A stretch of 64,000 nucleotides of DNA from Azadirachta indica. Its lineage: Eukaryota; Streptophyta; Magnoliopsida; Sapindales; Meliaceae. Location of the stretch: contig CM040452.1 of assembly GCA_022749755.1 (NCBI GenBank), positions 5,908,350 to 5,972,349 on the forward strand. The letters run 5' to 3'. Shown here in pieces: positions 1 through 11,990 of the stretch (position 1 is its first letter; each line of letters starts with the position of its first letter). Position numbers and translations under genes: made by a program. The notes under the pieces were generated by a model. It ran no database searches. It saw only the letters and a list, made by a program, of their open reading frames with translations, and was not told the origin of the DNA.

Positions 1-15
1 AAACAATAAACTCAC

Positions 16-800
16 CAAGACAACTGCTTTGATGTTATCATTCGCTAAGTGAAATTCGAGGTCACCTTGTTCCTGAACATGTAAAAGAACATCTATAATA
101 TCTTTTGGTTCACCCTCACCAATCCGTCTTTGCATTGTTGATCTATGCTCACTGATGACATTTTCAAAAATCTTATCTGCTTCTTTTCCTAACTTCTCTA
201 GTTCCAACCTAATCCCACTGAACACCTTGAGCAATTTTACTGAAGGAAACAGATCGACAAGACTGAAACTTGATGCTAGCTTTATCATTTTCTAGAAAAT
301 TTGTTTAAATTTTTCATCGTCTTCACATCTCCCACCAAAGGCCGCTCTTGCAATGATGTCATTTACCAATGAAAATATCATCTTAGTAAAGTTGATCGAC
401 GAGCCTGTCTTTTGAGAAATAGATGTAATGAGATTCGCAACGTCTTCTTCCCTGATGGATCGATATAATTGCACACGTTTGGCACTAAGCAACTTTAATA
501 TGCAAATTTTTCGCAGTTGTCTCCAATATTTTCCATATGGCGCAAAAGCAATGTCTGTATAATTGTAACCTATGATTCTTGCAGTAAGAAGAGGGGGCCT
601 TTGAGGAAAAGTGAGAACATGGGTTTTCATAACTTCTCTGGCAGCTTCCCCCGAAGAAATGACAGAGCTTGATACTTAGCCGAGTTTAAGGTGCATCACG
701 GGACCATGTTTTGTGGCCAACACTCTCAGGCCGCGATAGGGATGAGAGCCAACAAGCTGGTGCATATTTCCTAGTACAGGTAGTTTCCATGGTCCCGAAG
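16..800 (-). pseudogene. CYP71D-like P450, broken first exon
   Basis: Exon 1 of a CYP71 clan P450, aligned with the intact copy at 50771. The low-coordinate end has the conserved donor (gtgag on the minus strand, at 11-15), so exon 1 ends at 16 and exon 2 lies outside the window. The start codon, the membrane anchor and the TATA region are missing: DNA matching about 140 bp upstream of the intact ATG is joined, through a short filler, to the codons after the PPGP hinge near 795-820. At least two nonsense changes are present: a TAA replacing the Glu codon of the LGEV motif at about 678, and a TAG replacing Gln after KQIF at about 293. It cannot encode a P450. Confidence 0.93.
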
Positions 801-1669
801 GCTATTAGTTTCCAACTAAATGCGGTCAAGAACCAATTGGTGTTTTCCTGTTTGACTAATGAAAGAAGAAACAAATAAACCACTAAAAACTCAGGCATAA
901 TCATACACATCATCATCTAAAATGCAGCTTGTTTTTCTTTGCGTCTATCAAAAGAAAGCAAAATGTTGAATTTAATGTTAAATTAAAATTTTTTCTTCTA
1001 TGCTAATTTGATCACTATCTTAATTTTGATATATAAATATATCATTGATGTTTCATTTTCAACCAAACTGATAAGAATCAACCACCATGTTAATTCATTA
1101 CTATTTTTGGTCAACACACATACTCTTAACTTAATGCCGGAGTGAGAGTGAACTGTGACAGTGCCTCTTTGTCTCCCTCAAAAAGCTTTTCAAGTAAAGG
1201 GTGGTTTCAGATACCTCCCCTGAGGTTTGACGAAACAACACTTAGCTGAAATCTTTGTTTTTATTAACAGTTACCCGCTTAACATTATCTAACAAAAGTC
1301 ACGACTGTTTGAAAAAAAAAGATTTTTATAATTTACCATTAATACTTTAACATCGCGAATAGCTATTGTAACAACGGGCTAATGGCAAGGTGAAATAACA
1401 AAATTCTTTCCAATTGAGACATATTCTTCTGCATGGATAACTACATGCATGTTTGGTGTTTGCCTTAGAATTTTATTGATCTGTTTTTCAAATCAACTAA
1501 CTAGTCAAAATAACAAAATTCCTTCCACTTGAGATATGTTCTTGGCCCAATTTTCCTTTTTCCTTCAATCAGTTTCTCCTAAACTTAATTCATATATTCA
1601 TATGGTAACGGAGAGGAAGAAATGTTAGTAATTAAAACCCAAGCATAAGATTTGAAGTAGAAGTGACCT
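801..1669. other. Intergenic: P450 upstream region and DUF247 3' flank
   Basis: No gene. It is the inverted counterpart of 49820-50640. It contains the conserved block at about 1139-1262 that also lies upstream of both intact P450 genes, followed by AT-rich sequence leading to the DUF247 stop. Confidence 0.7.
1139..1262 (-). repeat. Conserved upstream block, copy 1 of 3
   Basis: A block of about 125 bp with clear counterparts at about 50190-50335 and 27575-27700, always 0.4-1.1 kb upstream of a P450 of this cluster. Recognisable parts are the gagtgagagtgaac edge, tgtctccctcaaaaag, and aaacaacacttagctgaaat. It could be a retained regulatory segment or an old small transposon carried along by duplication; the sequence does not decide. 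Confidence 0.6.
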
Positions 1670-2166
1670 TTACAAGGATAAAATAGAACATATAGCTTGT
1701 GTGAAAGTAAGTGTGGGACGAATAACGGCAACAACAGAAATGTTAGCCTACAGATTGTTGAAATAATTTTGTTTGAATGTCGCCTTCTACTTGTGCCAAG
1801 GAGTTTTGCAATATCTATTCAGGTCTTCCATAAGAAGAAAATAGTAGAAATAGCTAATATTTAAAGTAGTTTGTTCAACATGGTTGTGAAAAAGAGCCAA
1901 TACAACTTCATTATTTCTTAGCTGATTTTCAATAACTCCAATTTGAAGAAGCAATTCCACATACTTGGAAGAGTTCACAAGATAATTGATTATCACAATG
2001 TAATAATTTATTTGATAATCATAGTAATAGCATTGCTCAAAGGCCAACATATTTCTAAGCAAAAAACCCATCGGGCTACGTATTTTTATCTGTGGAATTT
2101 GAAATACCCCATTATGAAATCTGATTTCCAATAAGTTTTTGTTTTATCCCAATTCAAATCTTACTC
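1670..2166 (-). pseudogene. DUF247 protein gene, 3' fragment (left arm)
   Basis: C-terminal part of a plant DUF247 (UPF0481) protein. The ORF covering 1787-2131 shows the family pattern: FHNGVFQIPQI, then a LAFEQCYY block, an INYYIVIINYLVNSS block, VIENQLRNNEVV, and LNRYCKTPWHK before the C-terminal hydrophobic segment. That last segment, encoded at about 1670-1790, is out of frame. At 2166 DUF247 homology stops and gypsy-2 LTR sequence begins. The 5' end of the same gene is at 21629-21817, almost 19.5 kb away, separated by nested retroelements. DUF247 proteins are usually about 400-500 residues with a C-terminal membrane helix. Confidence 0.9.
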
Positions 2167-3811
2167 AAACAACAAACTAAATTAAAGAAATTGAAATTTC
2201 TATGATAATAGTTTTAGGGTCCTAACTTCACTCAAATTTCTCCATGTTTCTTTTAATTGGTAATTTTTAATGCATTTTGATTCAATTAACTAATCATAGG
2301 TTCTAAACTGATATCATTTCCTCTTCTGAGCATTGAACGCAATCGTATACTCAATCTATTTAAGTCGATATCCCTATATGACTTGTTCAATTAAATATGC
2401 ATTAAATTTGACTTGTTATTAACTATTCAAAATTTAATTGCGTCTTAGTATCTTGTAATTTTAAAAGTTAATATGATTATTTAGGTCCCATGTCCTCTCG
2501 AACTTTTAAAAATCTAAATTGTGTTTTTATTATTCTGGTGAATAAATTAAACTCTTCCAAATATTAACCAATTCACACAAATCAATCAACTCATCCAAAC
2601 AATAAATTGAAAGCATTACGAACAAGGATAAACACAAGTAAATGAACCATAAGCATTAACAACATTACAACATATTAAAATATAGTTCAAATAAGCTACA
2701 TTAAGTCTCTAGAATATAAAATTAAGCCCAACATAGAAAAATCCATAACAATTATCAACAAGAAATTCATTAAATGTAAATATAATCTAAAAAAATATTA
2801 CAAAATATAAATTTTAAGAGATAAAATGAAGAATGAAAGAAAACTCAGATTTAGAGATGTTGAACTCCAATTCTTCAAGAATCCGCCAAAAAACTTTAAG
2901 AAATTATTAAACTCCAAGCCTCTTTCTCTAGAAAATTCAACCCATCTTTCTTTTTATCTTTCTCAGTCTAGAAACACTTTTTTATATTTGGAAGTGGTTG
3001 CCCATAAAAAAAACAGAAAACCATACAATTTTAGCAAAATCCAACCATTCAAACTTGATCTAATGACCAAAAATGCTTTAAGGACGCCATCTGAGTTATA
3101 GAAGACATATGTAAGAAAATTAATGCCAGTGGCGCGTAACTAATTCTTGGCAATTAGGGTGGGCAATTTTTTGAGTTTGGGCTGGGTTCTTAAAAGCAAA
3201 GCCCAAACCCAGAAAATTTTTTTAAAACCTGGCCCAAGCTCAGGCCCTGGTTATATGCTGTTCGGATTGGGCCTAGGCTAGCCTGCATTTCAAATCTGAG
3301 GTTTAGAACCTGGATTTAAATTATAATTAATATTCGAATTCAAGTCAGTTTTAAAAAATTTGTCCCAAATTTGTTTATATATGTGTGTGTGTGTGCGCGT
3401 GTGTGTGGGTTAAAATTTAGGGACCCAATTTTTTACCTAGGCCTGGAACATACACGAGTTTCAAATTAAAAGTTTGGACCTAGCTTGGGATTTTTGGCCC
3501 AGTTATTGGCAATGCAAGGTAGCATGGGGCCTATGCGATTACATGTCATGGGCGTGCCATGCTTATTGTCACCTTGCTTTTATTCTTTTGCATTTAGGTC
3601 CTCTTCTCTTGCATTTTGGTCCCCGTTTTGATGCTCTTACATTTTAGCCCTTATTCTTTTGCATTTTCGTCCTTGATTTCATGTCTTTCTTGTTTTTCCA
3701 CCTTCTTGCACATTACAATAGAGATTCGTTAAATAATTTCAGGGTTTGAGGATTTGCACACATATTTAAGTTTGAATGATGATAATTAGTGAGTAAGATA
3801 CTTACCTATTA
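2167..3811 (-). repeat. Gypsy-2 3' LTR (truncated)
   Basis: Matches 47028-48810 in inverted orientation but lacks the last 200 bp or so. It includes imperfect repeats of a 'ttgcattttggtcc' type at about 3590-3680 and a TG-rich microsatellite at about 3380-3410; at the same place the right arm has a TA run instead. A small ORF at 2826-3101 lies within the LTR and is not a gene. Confidence 0.65.
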
Positions 3812-4720
3812 AATACTCCTAAACTTAAACATTTGTTTATCCTTAAGAAAATAAAAACAAGAAGGCATAAACCAAATAATGAACAGAGTATATCAAAAGC
3901 TTCAACATGAAAAAAAAAAAAAAGCAATTTGTAGACTAAACTAGCTTCCTTGCTTAATGGTTTCATCGCCAATAAGAATATGATAAAATATAAAATCAGT
4001 CACTCAATTATGCAAGCAGTAACAATACTTTATAAGATATGCTTATATATAGTGTGTGATAGTCATAAGTTGATCATCATTTATCATTTCAATCTCTCAC
4101 ATTATCTGAGTATAGCATGCATAAAAATCCAGAACTCCAAATGTCACCAAGATAGTCAATCTCAAGTAAATATACTCAAAATTTGGGTTAACATACAAAA
4201 GTATGTGAAACAATTATTATATTTAGATTTTCAATAAGAAAACAATGCTCTAATATAATAATAGTGATGTCATGAAAGAAATACTATTAACTTAACTTTC
4301 ATAAAAATGGATATAGAATAATCAAACAACACAGAAGATCAACATAAAGCGTTCCTTTTAGGTTGTAATGAGGCTAATAAGTAAGATAATTGTAAGAAAG
4401 AATGGATAAAATATGCATCAAAGTTTAAAGAACTTCATATATACGCTTTTATCATGCATTTAAATTTTGCTCAATAATATATCTTACCAATACTTATTCA
4501 CTTTCACCTTTCTTTTCTTTTCAAAGCACAATTCCTTTCATGTTTTAGCCTTATTTTGCCTTTTAATGCAAGCACTCATTGCTTAGTTGGGCAAGAGTTT
4601 AAGTTACTTAGTAAAATTAAGGTTATGCATCTTTAATCTCTTTTCCTGTTTTTCTTTGCTTTTCTTTTTCTATCTTTTATAGTGCACATCAATTAATATA
4701 GCTCTTTCATTCCTCACATT
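2167..4720 (-). mobile_element. Gypsy-2 remnant: 3' LTR plus 3' untranslated region
   Basis: Inverted counterpart of 46131-48810. On the minus strand, an AT-rich untranslated region (4720 to about 3812) ends in a purine-rich stretch (aagtttaggagta), typical of the polypurine tract of Athila/Tat gypsy elements, followed by a long LTR down to 2167. The LTR is truncated at its 3' end by a deletion that fused it to DUF247 at 2166. No gag or pol remains. The element sits inside copia-1, interrupting its gag. Confidence 0.7.
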
Positions 4721-5096
4721 CTAAAGGATGAAGTAGAGGTTGAGGTAAAGGAAGTGGAAATCGAGGCAATAGAGATGGCAGCAAGAATTTCAAAATTAAT
4801 TATGTTCAATCTCAAGTCCAAGGTAGACTTCGGGATCAACAGTTTGAAAAATCCAAGATAAAGTGCTTTGGACGTCATAAATTCAATCATTATTGTTTTG
4901 AATGTTATACTAAGCTACTAAGGACAAAGAAAAGGGGGAGAAATCAAATTTTATAGAAAAGAAAGAAGTAAAAGCTTTGTTGATGGTGGTTCAAGTTAAT
5001 AAGGAATCTCAATCAAATGTGTGGTATGTGGATACAGCCTGTAGCAACTATATATGTGGAAGTACGTCTTCTTTCTCTTACTTAAATGAAGGATTT
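4721..5096 (+). pseudogene. Copia-1 gag C-terminus and protease fragment
   Basis: Translation gives a Gly/Arg-rich segment, a degenerate CCHC zinc knuckle (CFGRHKFNHYCFECYTK) and then the copia protease start WYVDTACSNYICG, in which the catalytic D-S/T-G is degraded to DTA. A TAG interrupts the frame near 4954. The protein is cut at LNEGF by insertion of gypsy-1 and resumes at 17793. The gag N-terminus, present in the right arm at 48811-49021, is deleted here. Confidence 0.85.
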
Positions 5097-6570
5097 TGAT
5101 AAGTGTGTAAAATACGCACTTCTTGACCACTTCAAGAGTTAAATTATTTTGTATATCCTCAAGTTTTATTAATATTTGATGAATTTTAATGCATTGTATA
5201 GAAAAAAATAGCAAACGATCATTCAAGATGAAATCAGCTCGCAAAAAAAAATGTCAAAAACGTTGGAAGAAAAATGGGGATTAAATGCAAGAAAATCAAA
5301 AGCTGATGACTATGGGTTGTTTTTATAGCGCTCCTGTGCTACACCATGCCCACAGATAAGAAGACCGATTTGGCCAAAAGAGTGGTGCAGCGGTGCCACC
5401 CATCAAGTTTCCACTGGGTTCACATGATTTTGTATGCCCTTACGCCTTCTGGACATCCTAGGATGATTTTGAGCCATGAAATCATCAACTAATGGCTAAA
5501 TTTGGGAATTTTTTAGGTTTTTATGCTTATAGAAGCTAGCCACCATTAGCCAAAAAAGGAAATTTGAGTTTTGGGTGAGAGAAGGTGAAAAACAACAAAG
5601 GACTCTAGAGAGAAAAATGGATTGATTCAAGTAAAAGCTTTAGAATAAGACCTTGAGGAGACTCATTAAAGCTCTCATCTAAAGTCAAGCATCTCAAATT
5701 TTGTCGTTTTTATTTTGTATTTCATTTGGGTTTAATTTGTTGAATTTGAAGATTATGGAATACATGATGATTTTGATTTTAATATTTGAGATAGTTGGCT
5801 AGATTTCTTAATCTAAGATCTTGATGTAGCTTATCTTGATTACATTTAACTAATTGGCATGTTTTTCATGTGGAATGATTTTATTTACTTGTATTTACTT
5901 ACATTAATTGATTCTAATTTGTTGTTTGACAAGCTGAATTATCTAAGATAGATGAATTAATACTTAGAGAAGGTTTAATTTGTTTATCAGATTAGGTAAA
6001 TATAATTTAGTGTTCTAAGGTTTCAAGGGGAATTTAATACTAAATAATCGAATAATTACTTAGATTAAAGGCAAGAACTGAGAGGTAATTGAATTATTTT
6101 AAGTAATTAAGTTAGATATACTTAAGGAACGCTTAATCAACTAAGTTTGGTAGGGATATCAATTTAGGAAATTTTGTGTAGTAATTCATTTGACACTTGA
6201 AGATGTAACGATTCACTTTAAATCCTACGATTAGTAAATAAAATCATAATATATTATTAATAGCCAATTAGGAAAAACATAGGACGTATGGGATAAGTGA
6301 AATCAAGGTTCTAGATGTCTTATTCTCAAATTTATCAATTCATTCCTTCACACTCTTTAATTTGATTTCCATTTCTTTTTAGTTATTCACTGAGTTTTAG
6401 TTTTATTTGCCTTTACAATTAAATAATTTATATTGCTTAGATAAAATTTGGTTTTCGAGACTATAGTACTTAGTTTTTAATTTGATATTCAATTCTCGTA
6501 GAACGATACTTGTACTTATCACTTTACTATTTGATAAGACTTATGCTCTTGCGGTTAGTGTTCGTGATCA
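5097..6570 (+). repeat. Gypsy-1 5' LTR
   Basis: Starts TGATAAGTGTGTAAAAT and ends ...gttcgtgatca. It matches the 3' LTR at 16384-17787 over its whole length (for example tgattctaatttgttgtttgac and the aggatatcaatttgggaaatttt region). The primer-binding region after it is degraded to agtttttttgacgtcc. Confidence 0.92.
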
Positions 6571-6809
6571 AGTTTTTTTGACGTCCTTGTTAGAATTAAA
6601 AACTTTGAATTATCACAGATACTGTAGTAAAATAGTTCAATCTTAATGTAAGCCTTTATTTCCTTTATTTTTGTTCAAGCATTTGTTCTATTTTTGGAGT
6701 TTGTAGATATATGCGAAGGGTAAAAAGCCGTGAACTTGTTGCATTTGATCTGGAGATTGAACAAACTCTTCTCTAATTGAGAAGATAAAGGAGGAATCAA
6801 TCTAGAACT

Positions 6810-8190
6810 ATGGAAGATGAAGGAATTCAATAACCACCATCACGACCTAGAGTTCTTCGAGATTACTTTAGGCCGGTTGCCAATGAAAATTATTCGGGGA
6901 TTCGCTGTCAACCAATGACTGCCAAAAATTTTGAGTTAAAGCCAGCACTCATCAACATAGTCCAACAAAATTAGTACAGAAGGTTATCTCACAGGTCTAA
7001 ATGTTCATTTAGCCATGTTCTTGGAGATATACGATACAGTGAAGATGAATGGGGTTAGTCAGGATGCCATTCGAATGAGGTTATTTCCATTTTGGTTGAG
7101 GGATAATGCTCAAGGTTGGTTGTAATCCTTACAATCGAGTAGCTTCAATACATAGGAAAAATTGGCTTAGAAATTTCTCAAGTTCTTTCCATCGTTAAAG
7201 ACTTCACAATTCAAGGGCGAGATCGCACAGTTTAGGTAGCTGGACTTTGAGCCATTGTATGAGTCTTGATAGCGATTCAAGGATCTAATTAGGAAGTAAT
7301 CCTCAGCATGAGTACCAAGATCAATTTCAGATGTAGTTGTTCTACAATGGATTGAATGGGCAAACTCTAACAATTGTTGATATGGTCATTGGTAGTACTT
7401 TGTTGTCTAAGACGGCTGAGGAAGGTTATGCTTTGCTCGAAGAAATGGCATGCAACCACTATCAATGGCGAAGTAAGAGGTTAATTTTGAAGAGAGCTAA
7501 TGGAGTTTATAAGATAGATCACATGGCAGCACTTTCACCTAAGTAGTACCTTTGACAAACCGAATTAGAAACTTACTATAAGGGATACTCCTTTAAGTTA
7601 AGAGAAAGCAATAGTTGTTAGTTCATAATATTTTGATAAAGGTTAAATGGAGGAGCAATGCCAATTTATCAACAATCGAAACTACAAATTCTAGCGAAAC
7701 AACATCTTACCAACTCATTATCATCCTGGGCTCTGCAATTATGAGAATTTCTCCTATGAAAATCAGAGGAATGCTTTGCAACGACATCACTCACCGAGCT
7801 GCCAACAACCGCTAGCGGAAAAGAAAGCAACTTTAGAAGATTTGTTGGGAACATTTATTATGGAGACAAAAAACTGGTTGAGGAAAGATAAAACTTGACT
7901 TGACAGCACTGAGATGCATTATACAAACATAAATGCCATAATAAAGACGTTAGAAACTTAAATTGGCTAGCTTGCCAATATAATCAAAGGGCAATCATCC
8001 AAGAGTTTCTTTGCGTCACGAAGCCAAATCTTAAAGATCAATGCAAGATAATCACTCTTAAAAGTGGCAAGGAGTTATAGCCACCTAAGCCTAAGAAGAA
8101 TGAAGCAAAGGAGGATAAGATGAAGAAGAGAGAAGTGATTAAAAAGGAAGTTGAAGAGGAAGCATAAAAGGAAGTGTCTAAATAACATGG
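6810..8190 (+). pseudogene. Gypsy-1 gag remnant (left)
   Basis: The frame beginning MEDEGIQ at 6810 continues into PRVLRDYFRPVANENYSG and ELKPALINIVQQN, which is the conserved N-terminus of plant Athila/Tat gag. Later parts are recognisable as the retrotransposon gag core: FYNGLNGQTLTIVD at about 7340 and SKTAEEGYALLEEMACNHYQW at about 7408. Many in-frame stops (for example after QGRDRTV) and frameshifts show it is dead. Confidence 0.85.
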
Positions 8191-9430
8191 GATTTTATTT
8201 CCAGACAATCCCCTAATAATTGCACCACTATTGCCTTTTCCTAAAATATTCCAAAAGAAGAAGCTTGATGCTCAATTCTCCAAATTCCTTAAATTTTTTA
8301 AAAAGCTTCATATCAACATTCCAGTCACCGATGCATTGTAGCAAATGCCTAATTATGCAAAGTTTATACAGAAATTGATGTCAAAGAATCGGTATATGGA
8401 GAAATATAAGACTATTAAATTGATGAAATAGGTAGTTCAATCTTAGAAAGGAAGTTGCCAAACAAGGAGAAAGATCTGGGTAGTTTCACTATCATGTGCA
8501 CCAATAAGTCAAGCTTTGAAAAGACAGTGTGTGACTTAAGGGCAAACATCAACTTAATGCTATTTTCAATTTTTTGAGAGTTAGGCGTGGGAGAAGTTAA
8601 ATTAATGACCATTTCTTTACAAATGGCAAACCACTAATTTACTTATCCATGGGGAATCATTGAAAATATATTAGAGAAGGTGGATAAGTTCATTTTTTCG
8701 GCTGACTTATTGGTTTTGGATATGGAAAAGGATCATGAGTCTCTATCATACTTGGAAAACCATTTTTGGCTACTGGTAAGGCTTTAATTGACATGCATAA
8801 GAGACAACTCACTTTACGAGTTAATGATGAAGAGGTAAAATTCAATATTTAAAACACTTTGAAATTCTCGAATAAGCTACATTCTTGTAACTAAATTGAT
8901 TTAATTTTAGAGTGTATTAGAGATATGCTTTGTGATGTGATGCTTAAAGATATATTGAAAAAATGCGTTGTGAAGTCTTTATCTAAAAATGAAGTGTTGC
9001 ATGACTTTAATTTTGATGATTATAATGATGATTATGGAGAATTGATTGATGAAGTTTGTGTACTAGAAGCATTATCGGTTGTTGAGGTTGCGTGTGACAA
9101 TTTTGTTGAAAGTAAATTAAAAAATAAAGGGGTTGAATCCAAGAAAGCTACAGAGATTTCTTTTGATGGGCTGATGCTTAAGGAATTGCCTGAACAACTT
9201 AGATATACAGTTTTGGAAGAGAATTCAATGTTTCCAATAATTATCTCTCTATTTTTTAGTCAAGATGAAGAGGTGAAATTGCTTGAAGTGTTAAGGAAGG
9301 ACAAGTCCGTTTTAAGGTGGTCCTTTGCGGATATCAAAGGTATTAGTCCGGCCATTTGTATTCATGAAATTTCAATAAATGAGAACTACAAAACAACCAT
9401 TGAGCATCAACATAGACTCAATCCGACGAT
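8190..9430 (+). pseudogene. Gypsy-1 protease region and pol linker (left)
   Basis: Fragments of a retropepsin-like domain in changing frames: a region matching 'LGVGE..' and then ISLQMANH-like sequence near 8600, [32 protein letters not shown] at about 8755-8850, and the linker ORF 8925-9491 (LMLKELPEQLRYTVLEENSM, then LRWSFADIKGISPAICIHEI). The linker ORF is the longest intact stretch in this element and leads directly into the reverse transcriptase N-terminus (HQHRLNPTMKEVMRVEVLKLLNA). Confidence 0.8.
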
Positions 9431-10700
9431 GAAAGAAGTAATGCGTGTAGAAGTACTGAAGTTGTTGAATGCTAGGAATTATTTCAGATAGCTCATGGTT
9501 AGTTTGGTTTAAGTTTTTCAAAAGAAAAAGGGGAATGATAGTTGTGAAGAATGATGACAATGAGCTAATTTCTATAAGAACGGTGATTGGTTGGCGTCTG
9601 TGTATTGATTACAAGGCAACAAGGAAAGACCACTTTCTACTTTTGTTCATTGATCAGATGTGCTGGTATCAATATTACTATTTTTTTTATGAGTATTCTG
9701 GTTAAAATTAGATTGTTATAGCCCTCGAAGATCAAGAGAAAACCACTTTTATATGCCCATATGGTACTTTTGCCTTTCACATAATGCCATTTGCCTTGTG
9801 CAACGTCCTTGCCACCTTTGAAAGGTGTATGATGGCAATCTTTGTGAATATAGCAGAAGAGATAATGGAGATATTTATAGATAACCTTTTCGTATTTGGT
9901 TCATCATTTGATATATTCCTTCAGAATCTTTCTTTTGTTTTGCGCAATTATCAAGAAACAATTTTGGTACTAAATTGGAAGAAGTATCACTTCACAGTAC
10001 AAGAAGGGATTGTTCTTGGGACACAGAATCTTGTCGAAGGGAATTGAGGTTGATCATGCCAAGATCACAACAACTAAGAAGCTACCACCTCCCAAGAACA
10101 TCAAAGGAATGCGGAGCTTTATTAGACATGCTAGTTTTTATAAGAGATTCATCAAGGATTTTTCTAAGATTGTAAAACCTTTGTGTAATTTACTTGAAAA
10201 ATATGCAGTGTTTAACTTTGATAATTGTTTACAAGCATTCAAGCTAATCAAGAAGAAGTTGATAGAGGCCCCAATAATGGCGGTTTAGATTGGAGTCAAC
10301 CTTTCGAGATTATGTGTGATACTAGCAATTTTGCTCTTATAGCGTTGTTAAGACAAAAGAAAGAAAGGGTATTCAAGGCTATATATTATGCAAGCTGGAC
10401 CTTTGATAGTGCTTAACAAAAATATAGAAAAACATGTTTGCAGTAATCTTTGCCTTTGATAACCTTAGGACATACATCATTGGCTCCGAGGTAGTAGTGT
10501 TCATGGACTATGCTGCCATCCAGCAATTATTTGCAAAGAAAGATGCAAAACCTTGACTGATTCAATGGATTTTATTGCTTCAAGAGTTTGACATCGAGAT
10601 AAGGTACAAGAAGAGTAGTGAAAATTGAGTAGCAGATCATCTTTCAAGGCTAGAAACAGAGGAGAAAACTAAAAATTCATAAGTCCTTGAAACATTTTCA
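9431..10700 (+). pseudogene. Gypsy-1 reverse transcriptase and RNase H remnant (left)
   Basis: Contains VVKNDDNELISIRTVIGWRLCIDYKATRKDHF, then MPFALCNVLATFERCMMAIF, then the catalytic box as IFIDNLFVFGSS. The second Asp of the usual xxDD motif is Asn here, so the polymerase would be inactive even without frameshifts. The RNase H connection follows (WSQPFEIMCDTSNFALIALL, about 10290-10340) with the 'ASWTFDSAQ' block and a degraded C-terminus ending VADHLSRLE-like at about 10630-10655. Several stops and shifts are present. Confidence 0.87.
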
Positions 10701-10869
10701 AATAAGTAGTTGTTTTTGATGGAATCTAGACTTCTTTAGTATGTAGATTATGTTAATTATTTGGCATGCATAGTGTTACCACTAGACCTCTTATTTCATC
10801 AAAAGAAGAAATTTTTGCATGATGTGAATTGCATGATGTGAAGTCATTTTTATGGGAAGATTCATTGTT

Positions 10870-11990
10870 ATTCAAAAAAAGCCCAAACCAAGTCATGCAG
10901 AGATGTGTTTCGAAGCATGAAATGTTAAGCATCTTGAAGCACTGTCATTCATCAAAGTGTAGGGAATATTTTGGTGCAACAAAAAAGATAGCCAAGGTGC
11001 TTTAATCGAGATTCTTTTGGCCAATGCTATTTAAGGATGGTTATGAATTTGTTGCTACTTGTGATCGATGCTAAAGAACCGGAAACATTTCTCAAAGAAA
11101 TAAAATGCCTTTAAAGAACATTTTAGAGGTGGAGTTATTTGATATTTGGAGAATATATTTCATGGAACCATTTTTATCATCCTTCTCTAATTAGTTTATA
11201 TTGATGGCTATAAATTATGTTTCCAAATGGGTTGAAACTGTGGCTTATCGCACAAATGATGCAAAGGTTCTTACTAAATTCTTCAGCAATTGCATTTTAA
11301 CTCGTTTTGGAACTCTTTGTGTAATTATCAGTGATAGTGAAAAGCATTTTTGCAATCATTAGTTTGAACCTCTGTTGGGAAACTATGGTGTCAAGCATCA
11401 GATTGCTACACTTTACCACCATTAAACAAGTGGTAAAGCAAAGATCTTAAACAAAGAATTGAAGATGATCCATGAGAAGACGGTGAATAATTCATGGAGA
11501 AATTAGTTGAAAAAACTAGACGATGTACTATGGCCATGGCATTTAAAACCCTATTGGAATGTTATCGTACAAGTTACTATTCAAAAAAGCATGTCACCGT
11601 TCAATCGAACTAGAGCACAAAGCATATTGGGTCGTGAAAGTATTGAAAATTAACATGAAGGCATTGAAAAAGAAAAGATTGCTTTGGTTGAATGAAATGA
11701 AAGAATTCCATAATGATGCTTTTAAGAATGCTAAGATATACAAGAAAAAGACGAAGAGATGGCATGACAATCGAATCTTGAGATGAGAATTCAAAGAGGG
11801 AAAGCAAGTGTTTTTGTTCAATTTTAGGTTGAAACTCTTTCCAAGAAGCTAAGAGTAAGGTGGTCGAGGCCGTTCTTAGTTAACAAAGTCTTTCTATTTA
11901 GGGCTATTAAATGGTAAGGAGATGATGGAAAGTTAATCCTATTAACAAACAACGACTCAAGCATTATCTTGGCAATAAGGAGCAAAGAGT
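10870..11990 (+). pseudogene. Gypsy-1 integrase remnant (left)
   Basis: HHCC-like N-terminus (H..., FGATKKIAKVL, CDRC around 10905-11075), then the core with MAINYVSKWVETVAYRTNDAK at about 11201 and ISDSEKHFCN at about 11330, then the C-terminal ORF 11559-11786 (KACHRSIELEHKAYWVVKVL ... KRWHDNRIL) and the typical Athila end FPRS-like and RWSRPFL at about 11850. Stops interrupt it, including TAG in place of the His codon after FCNH. Most of this integrase is deleted from the right-arm copy. Confidence 0.85.
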
